From contig JARKIP010000021.1 in the NCBI GenBank assembly GCA_029990175.1, positions 24,123,501 through 24,187,500 on the forward strand: DNA of 64,000 nt. Reading direction: 5' to 3'. The position numbers and the translations under genes were made by a program. Positions 56,918 to 64,000 of this stretch are shown piece after piece. The number at the start of each line of letters is the position of its first letter. Within the stretch, counting starts at the first letter, position 1. Below the pieces are notes generated by a model, which was given only the letters and a program-made list of their open reading frames with translations, was not told where the DNA came from and ran no database searches. The stretch is from Petunia secreta (taxonomy: Eukaryota > Streptophyta > Magnoliopsida > Solanales > Solanaceae).

Positions 56918-59900
56918 ATGCCTGCTATGAAAACGGTCTACATTCTATTTTCTTCATCTTCTATTCTTTATTCAGCATAATATTTGTTCTCCAGTTTTGC
57001 AAAAGTGGTTATATCTTTTTGCTTGTCCATTATAGAGCTACATTTTTTAATTTCGTCAAAGTTGCACTTTCTCCTGATAAAGGCCTGTGCTCTTTTTTGT
57101 TTTCTATTTCTTCTTTCTAATTTCACAAGTAACTTGTTTGAGATATCTTATGTAGTCAGTTCTGTTATAACTTGAAAAATATGCAGCAGCTGAGAACTGT
57201 GTGCTTTTTCTTATTGATGCCTCACTAGCTAATCTATTTGTTCTATACTCTTATGTTCATTGGGCATATCTCTATTGTCCTTTTAGGCTGATAAAATGAT
57301 AAAGTAGAAAAAGAAGGTAATAAACCTGAGTAATTTGATAAAAGGGCATGTAACACTTTTATGTAAACAACAGAATTTTCCCCACATAAATGGGGTTGGC
57401 ATGTTATTTTGGCCTTGAATATGCAACATGTTTTTTCATGGCCCTATATTTCTTGTCCTATGTCAAACTTGAAAATGTACTAATAGCTTTGGTAATTGAT
57501 GAGAAAGGGAGCAACTTATTACAATATGGTAAAGAAAATGCTCTTCTAATATACTTAAAGCAAAGGAAATAGGCTGTCCCAGTAATTTTTCCCACATAAA
57601 TTGAGGTTAGCACTTCTAAGTTTAAGTTACTTGGCAGCACCTATGTATATGTGAAATGGAACAGTACTTTTGTTAAATAGAGAACTACTGCTTCAGTTTT
57701 GAGTGGGATGACCCTTTTAGACTTTTTCTTTTGATAAGGAACCTTTTTAAAGTAATACATCAGTATTGTTATGTATGTCGCTTCTGAACCTACATAGACT
57801 CTTTCATGTTGCGCTCCACTGACCATGACTGCAAATTATTTACTGAGCTTCTTCTAATGAACTGTGTTTTTTGTGTCTGTGTGTTTATGTTTGTGATCTC
57901 AGCATCTTGTTAGCATACAATTTAATTTTTTTTGTTCTGCACAGGGTGTTGTCCATGGTGGGATTGGGCATATATTCAACACATTGATAAGCGAAATTGG
58001 AGATCCTGTTGACTTTGAACTTCCAGATTGGTTGAATAAATGGCAACCCGCACCCTTTACCTTTATAAAGCGCAGTATCCTTCAAGAAATAGCTTGATAG
58101 ATCTATAACTCTATGAGATGCTCTTTAAAAGTTTGATTGTTTATATCCTAGTTAATCTGCTCTTAGTCCTATACGCTGTTTGATAAAATGATGACTTTGA
58201 CATTCTCTTTGATGTGCATTCTTTCTTATCTTTCTATAGCTTCCTCTGGTCTTTCACCTTTTCTAGTTGTGTCAGTATTAACTACTCGTAGATATATACC
58301 TCACCAAGAAGGTTAAGCGGCGGATAGAAGATGATGGCATATCTTGTTCCTGCAATTCAACAGCAGGATCTTCGGTGGTGTGTGGCAGGGAATGTCTGTG
58401 TAGGTAAGGATGACTAAATTATAATTAATTAGCAGTCAGAACTTCAATAGAGACTTACATATATATTTTTGGAAATTGAGTCTGCACGGCCTGCTGCAAA
58501 TTTTTTTGATTTGGAGTTCTTACATCATTACATTGTTCTAGCTGACAATTTGCTGCACTGCAATTATTCCTTTTCATTGGGTCTATACATTACCTTTGGC
58601 CTTATATGCCAGTAACACGTTCTGCTGATATTGTTAAACTCGCTTTGATATGTCTGCACTTTTAGCTGTGTAATTTCTACGGCAGAAAACTTAAACAAAG
58701 GAGGGAAAATGGGAGGTAGGTCACTAGGGAAAAGGGGAGGTAGGTCAACTTTTTACTTATAAATTCAAGTAGTCTTATATATTTTCAGCAATTGTTAATT
58801 TTGATGACTGAGATGAATTTACTCTTTACTTTTTGGTTGGCGAATAAGTGATGGAATGACTAACTGAGTTGGCATTATTAGTTTCATTTTAGGTTAAGGT
58901 AGTCACTAAACTGAGGGCTGTTTGGTAACCGAATGGGATGCCTTCCCTCTGGATAGGATTGGAATTTTTTCTTGAAATGGTGCTCAAAAACTCCCATCTC
59001 CAATATATGGGTGTGTCAGAAAATTATTTTCTGACATGGACGCCATAGCTACAGGCTTTTATGTCATAACTTCTTAAAGATTTCCACTTTTTAACTAGTA
59101 AGCTTGTCCGAGCACTTATAAATAATATTTGTAAGTTCTTTGTTTGGGGTGGGGTGTGATTTTTTTGTTTTTTGAAGCTGGCTGCCTGAGAAAATGGTGT
59201 AGGGACCGTTTTCGATCTGAAAAATGGTGGTGGTGGTGGTTGGAGTGGGGGGCCTTAGGTTGGAGCAATGTTGGAGAATGTCTGCTTTTTCAAAAACTAG
59301 AAAAACCAGAGTTCGGTGTTTTTACTTTCAGAAAAGCATTTGATTTTCAAACAACAAAATTATCACTTTCCATCAATGCAAGCAAAAATAAACGACACTT
59401 GCCTACGAAAAAAGAAAAATGCTAGTCCCAAAAAAGATAAAGAGGAGGCGATTTATATTGAATTTGCATGGAATGAGAATGGGGAAAGGGGAAGGGAAAA
59501 CTGAGGAGAAGTTGGGTGTGGGCTGAGTATTTTGGAGGAATACGGAAGGGGGAGGAAGGGAGACGGGAGGGATTGCATGGGTTGGGGGTGGTTTATCTGC
59601 AAATATAGTGCTTGGGGGCAGAGTATCTCAATGGGGAGAAGAGGGGGACCCGGATTTGAGCACGGCGGGGGCACCACTGCATTTAATATAGATATGCCAA
59701 AAATGAAGGGTGCCAAATAATATATATATCCGATTTTTATGGTGTTTATACCTATATATATATAGAATTTTTACCTGACATCAAGTGGGTGCCACCGCAC
59801 CCGAAATTTATACATAGGTCCGCCTCTGAATGGGGAGGGAGGCAGCTTGCGACTATGCTATAAGAGTGAGGGGAGCATGGTTCGTGCATAAGGGTTGAGG

Positions 59901-62900
59901 TGGGAGGAAAGCTGGAGTTTGGTGAAAGGGTATGTGAGAAAGCCTAGGTTTGAGTTGGACTAAAAGAAAGAAGAGATGAAAGAAGAATGGTGCCTTGATA
60001 TGTTAATTATCGTAAGAGGTGTTTGTCCAGCGAATAGTTATCCCCGAATATCAAATGTACCCCCTCGGCCCCTCCCATCAATAAAATAGGGATACTTCAT
60101 TGTAGAGGTGTTTATCCAGCGAATAGTTATCCCCGAACATCAAATGTACACCCTCCTATAAATAAAGTAGGTATACTTCATTGGATGATCTATCCAGAGT
60201 CATCTAATCCTGGGTGTTCCAAATGTGGGATTAGGTTGGATAAATCTTATGCAAAACCAGGCGCTCAAAATACTCTTTAAAGTTGTGGGTAATTAGTTAT
60301 TTCACTTTGCTTTTTCTTGCAGCATGCTAATGTCTGGCTGCTCATCGGGATGTAAATGTGCGAGTTCATGTCTGAACAAACCATTCCATCAACGTCCTGT
60401 GAAGATGATGAAAATAGTGCAGGTATACACAAAAAACTTTGAACACTCTGAAATATTTGAACAAATGTTAGTCATTGCTGGCATTTGACAGCATATAGGC
60501 ATCATCTATATCATGTATGACATAGTCTTCATTAGTCCTTTTTATTCTTGTGTAAGATCTGTAGCCGATTCCTTTCCCTTGTACATCATTTTCATTTTTC
60601 AGACAGTTGGAACCATAGAACTTTGCTTTGAATCTGATGTTTTCTATTTCCACTCTTCAAGATGTTGTACATCTTTCATTGGTGTTAGCTGTATAATACA
60701 ATTACCTTTCTCTCTCGAAAAAAGAAAAAGAAAAAGAAAGATGTTGTACATTCTTTGACTAAGTAGTTATGATCGGTATCTTAGAGCTGTGGTCATATAC
60801 TTACTTTTCGTTCTTCTGAAGACCAAGCAATAAACATCTTGAAAGTCAAATTTTGTTGCAGACTGAGAACTGTGGCTGTGGGATTGTGGCAGATGAAGAT
60901 ATCAACAAACGAGAGTTTATTATAGAGTATGTTGGAGAAGGTGAAGGCCTTTCAGTTTCTTTCTCAATACAAATAATAATTTATTTTATGCACATTCTGA
61001 GCTTTTAATTTAGCAATTTACAACTGCAGTTATTGACGACAAAACATGTGAAGAGAGACTCTGGAAAATGAAACACAGTGAGGAAACAAATTTTTACTTG
61101 TGTGAGATCAACCGGGATTTGGTGATTGATGCCACTTACAAGGGCAATAAATCCAGATACATTAATCATAGCTGTTCTCCAAATACTGAAATGCAGAAAT
61201 GGTATATAAACGGCTTAATGTTTAGTACTAGTTATTCTCTAACCCTTTTCTAACGGATACCAGCTTATTGTGTGATATATATTTGTTCATATTGAATCAT
61301 ATTTTCAGGATGATTGATGGTGAGACGAGAATTGGCATATTTGCATCACGTGACATAAGAAGGGGCGAGCATTTGACCTACGATTATCAGTATGGACACA
61401 AACTTTTGTTTTGTTTTCTGTCATCCTTGAGCATATTCAAGTCAGCAGTCTGTTATCTCGGTGTGTACATTTGCTTTTACTCAGTCTAACAAATGTATCA
61501 GGTTTGTACAATTTGGTGCAGATCAAAATTGCCACTGTGGTGCTATAAAATGCAGGGGAAAGCTGGGAACTAAACCCAACAAAGTAAAACTTCCCTCTTC
61601 AGATGCTGCATTGAAGCTAGTGGCACGTCAGGTAGCTGCCTCCTCTCCTAAAGTGAAAGCACTGCTATCTGCAAAACATGTCTACTCTCTGAAACATCTA
61701 AGATATGAGAGCAGTGTCTGGACTGGAGGTTAAAAAGATGATCATAAGCTACATCGTTGTAGTTGAAATATAATGAAAGGGAACACAAGGATCGTGAGTG
61801 ATATTTGTGAGGGCAAAACAGATAAGAGCAGTGTCTATAATATTTGGGTAGTTTATTCTGACGCCGTGCTTCATAAATGTATTTATACGTGAATGTGCAT
61901 TTATAGTTTAAAAGAGTTGCATAGCACACTAGAGCTGAGTAAGGTCAAGTCTTTCTTCTTAATAGTTTCTCTTTTGTGATCTTCTTATTGTTCTTTCTTT
62001 TCTCCAGTTTGTTTCCTCTTCTATCGTTGTCTTCGCAAAAGGTCGTCGTTATTGAGGAAGAAAGAGGGTAGTGAAATTCCTTTCCCTTGTTTAATTCTCG
62101 CAAGGAGTGATGGCAGATTACTTTGATCTGTGCAAAGAGGGCGGAAGTTATTCTCCCTCAACCCCATATACTTGTTTGATGATAACACACAGAATGTTTC
62201 GAACTAAGTCTACACTGGAAAAAGAAGTTTCTCATCTCAATTGTGCTTTCTTTCATGACCGAGTTATGGATGCACATATGTTGTTAATTCTATCTGATTT
62301 TCTCCTTCATATTTCTCCATTTACCGCCTTAGTTTCGTTGATGGATACAGATAAAAAATGAGTTGTATATGTTGATTTCAAATGCTATTCTAGTATCCTT
62401 CAGACTTGTAATACATTTTCTATTTCTCCAGATATCGGACTTATTAACCTTTTCTTCACTTTATACCAGGGTTATCAAACTGGAGTTCCTCCAAAAGGTT
62501 GGTTACATAGTCATTTGACTTAATATCTGCGTTAGTAGTTTTTCTTTGATATAAAATGAACCTTATCCTGTTTAGGAAGTTGGAGTTGTGAATCTGCTCA
62601 GAGAATCCGGCATCCTCGTAATTGCGTAGGTCAACTGATAATAATAACTCGCTCTTTTGATCGGAGGTATGTCGGTCCATTTGCTTACATATTTTTTTCA
62701 TTAATATCGGTAAGTTGTGCAGTTAATCCTGGCAAATTATGGGAAAACTGCTACTTCTCATAGAAGCTTCAATACTGTTAACTTGATATTCAAAGACGAC
62801 CTCGAAAACCTAGAAACTAGGAAGTTTCTCAATGGACACTCTTACCAGTTACCACTGGTTTCCCAGTTACCTTCAGTTTCTTTTCTCATTTAGTTGTTCA

Positions 62901-63189
62901 TGGTTTTATATTTTCCAGTCCAATTAACTAACTGGAGTCTTGAATATTGTACGATTCTCAGGTACTTTGGAATTATTAAACAGTTTGACAGCATCACCAA
63001 TAAACACTTGGTAAGGAACCTTTGAACTATTTCTTGTGTAACTCACGCCCACGATTTGTCGGAAGATTTACTCTTGTTCTTTTCCCCATTAACCCCAACC
63101 CCACCCAACAGATCATGTTTGAAGACGGTCGTGTTGAGTACCTTGACATGTCAAAGGAAAGTTGGGAATTTTGTAACTTTCTTGTGTAA
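56918..63189 (+). CDS. ASHH3: ASHH3-like SET-domain histone-lysine N-methyltransferase
   Basis: Twelve exons joined by GT-AG introns: 56918-56935, 57945-58074, 58292-58403, 60323-60422, 60862-60940, 61030-61201, 61309-61389, 61502-61679, 62470-62497, 62576-62666, 62962-63010, 63112-63189. The product is 371 residues with no internal stop, close to Arabidopsis ASHH3 (about 364). Start MPAMKT, as in the family. AWS cysteines 68-103; SET 121-236 with EYVGEV (142-147), YINHSC (190-195) and YDYQF (228-232); post-SET CHCGAIKC (241-248); Tudor-like end YFGIIKQFD...FEDGRVEYLD (331-358). Known role: nuclear methylation of histone H3, probably Lys36. Residue 137 is Arg where family members usually have Gly. 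ASHH4 is the alternative paralogue. The exon 8 donor is the least certain junction. Confidence 0.88.
58404..60322 (+). other. Large intron 3 of ASHH3-like gene with transposon debris
   Basis: 1.9 kb between the donor GTAAGG and acceptor TTCTTGCAG. It carries G-rich sequence at 59140-59660, a piece resembling the end of a dispersed Solanaceae repeat (gggtgccaccgcacccgaaatttatacatagg-type, 59790-59820), and an approximately 86-bp tandem duplication at 60016-60184. Other introns are 75-1010 bp. Confidence 0.7.
60016..60184 (+). repeat. ~86-bp tandem duplication in intron 3
   Basis: Two copies of gaggtgtttrtccagcgaat-agttatccccgaayatcaaa...taggtatacttcatt. Differences are a few substitutions and an internal length change. 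Confidence 0.85.
61680..61736 (+). other. Alternative short 3' end of ASHH3-like gene
   Basis: If exon 8 is read through its proposed donor (CAT|GTCTAC), translation continues in frame to TAA at 61731-61733. That gives a 307-residue form with AWS-SET-post-SET but without the Tudor-like end. Whether this form is used cannot be told from sequence. Confidence 0.45.
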
Positions 63190-64000
63190 TCAGGTACTTG
63201 TCCCAACTCGTTTAAAGTTCAACCTATTGTTTGTGTACTTCTGCAGTTAAAATGGATCCATGAAACCAGTTTAAGTTGAAACAGATAATTTTCTAAAGCA
63301 AGTCCTCTGTGGAACGCGTATTTTGCAGGGTCGTAGCAGTCTGTGATAAGAGAATTAGAGATACACATGATTCAATGTTTTTAACGGATACATGATATGT
63401 TGTTCTTATATCCAACATTGCTATTGGTCCCTCTAGCTTTGTTTCTGTTGTACCAAATGTACACTAGTTTCCTTTCACAAATTCCTTTGTAATATAAAAT
63501 CTGCTGATAATGTTAGTGCTCTTGTTTTACTGGAGAAGGTAAGTTCTGATGATTCTTTTCCAATGTATAAGCACAACAATGTAACAGCAGCCCACCCTTT
63601 TATATGTACTAGTGTGTCCTTGGAAGCTATGTGGATCATAATTCACTGACTTTAGCTCTCTGTTTTTAGTTTTATTTTTAATTTATGCTCTTTTCTTACT
63701 ATTAAATTTAAAACAGAATTGTATATAGCTTGATTGCGCAAGTAGTTGGTCCCGGAAGTATTGCTGGATTTAATTATGGTCGAAAGTGTTTTTTGACTTG
63801 ACCCTTTTTCTTTTCCTAATTCAATCTATTTTGACTTAAATATGTAGCAAGTTCAAAAGAACGTCTCAGAAACATCAATTAGATTTCTTGCCGTTAAAAT
63901 TCGTAGATACTAAATCCAAACTCCGCAGGACTATTTTTTCTAATTAGACTAAAATATAAGGTCATTTCAATTTTGCCGAGTGTCGCACCATGTACATTCG
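63190..64000 (+). other. 3' untranslated/downstream region
   Basis: T-rich, no coding frame with similarity. It probably contains the 3'UTR of the ASHH3-like gene; no single polyadenylation signal stands out. Confidence 0.5.

Noticed and set aside
62107..62361. 84-codon frame after the ASHH3 exon 8
   Set aside because: Falls within the proposed intron 8 and shows no family similarity; the spliced reading is better supported.
1..64000. tRNA, rRNA or snoRNA genes
   Set aside because: No cloverleaf or rRNA core sequence seen by eye; PBS motifs are only tRNA-complementary sites.

Overview
The window is plant nuclear DNA, most likely from Solanaceae. The evidence is a TS-type SINE with a TTG tail at 56442-56570, the style of the Ogre/Tat, Tekay-like and CRM/Reina-like LTR retrotransposons, and a GT-AG intron-split ASHH3-type histone methyltransferase gene. 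There is one convincing intact host gene (56.9-63.2 kb). Almost everything else is transposable elements, often nested. All assignments are from reading the sequence; no database search was run.

Layout. 1-5.9 kb: a decayed Ty3/gypsy element on the + strand (leader, gag, protease, RT with an internal deletion, RNase H, integrase, 3' LTR). 5.9-7.8 kb: the gag of a second, Tat-like Ty3/gypsy element on the - strand. 8.25-33.59 kb: a decayed Tekay/Del-like element. Its 3' LTR is split by a 17.6-kb Ogre/Tat element (14630-32224) flanked by a perfect 5-bp duplication GTATG. The Ogre 3' LTR in turn carries a 631-bp palindrome-rich, Mutator-type miniature element with a 9-bp target duplication. The whole stack lies a few codons into what looks like the first exon of a host gene (ATG at 8234, continuing at 33590).

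33.78-37.78 kb: a probable Ogre/Tat solo LTR (TSD GTCGC) containing a second solo LTR at 35650-36411 (TSD GGCTG). 37.8-39 kb: short degenerate repeats. About 40.08-53.65 kb: a large Mutator-like element of Kaonashi type. It has a broken MuDR/SWIM transposase on +, a broken DUF1985/Ulp1-like protease gene on -, and a small third reading frame with its own TATA box. Its introns and intergenic spaces are filled with the palindrome TGTTTAAACA. A 2.06-kb non-coding Helitron (44388-46444) is inserted in it. 53.75-54.26 kb: a second, inverted copy of the Mutator-type miniature element. 54.3-55.75 kb: a stretch packed with the palindrome CTTGGC(AATA/TATT)GCCAAG.

55.8-64 kb: upstream region, duplicated sequence with the SINE, then a 12-exon ASHH3-like gene. 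The joined exons give an unbroken 371-residue protein with AWS, SET, post-SET and a C-terminal Tudor-like module. The transposon genes are mostly inactivated by stops and frameshifts. The Ogre copy is the youngest large element, judging from its very similar LTRs and few coding lesions.
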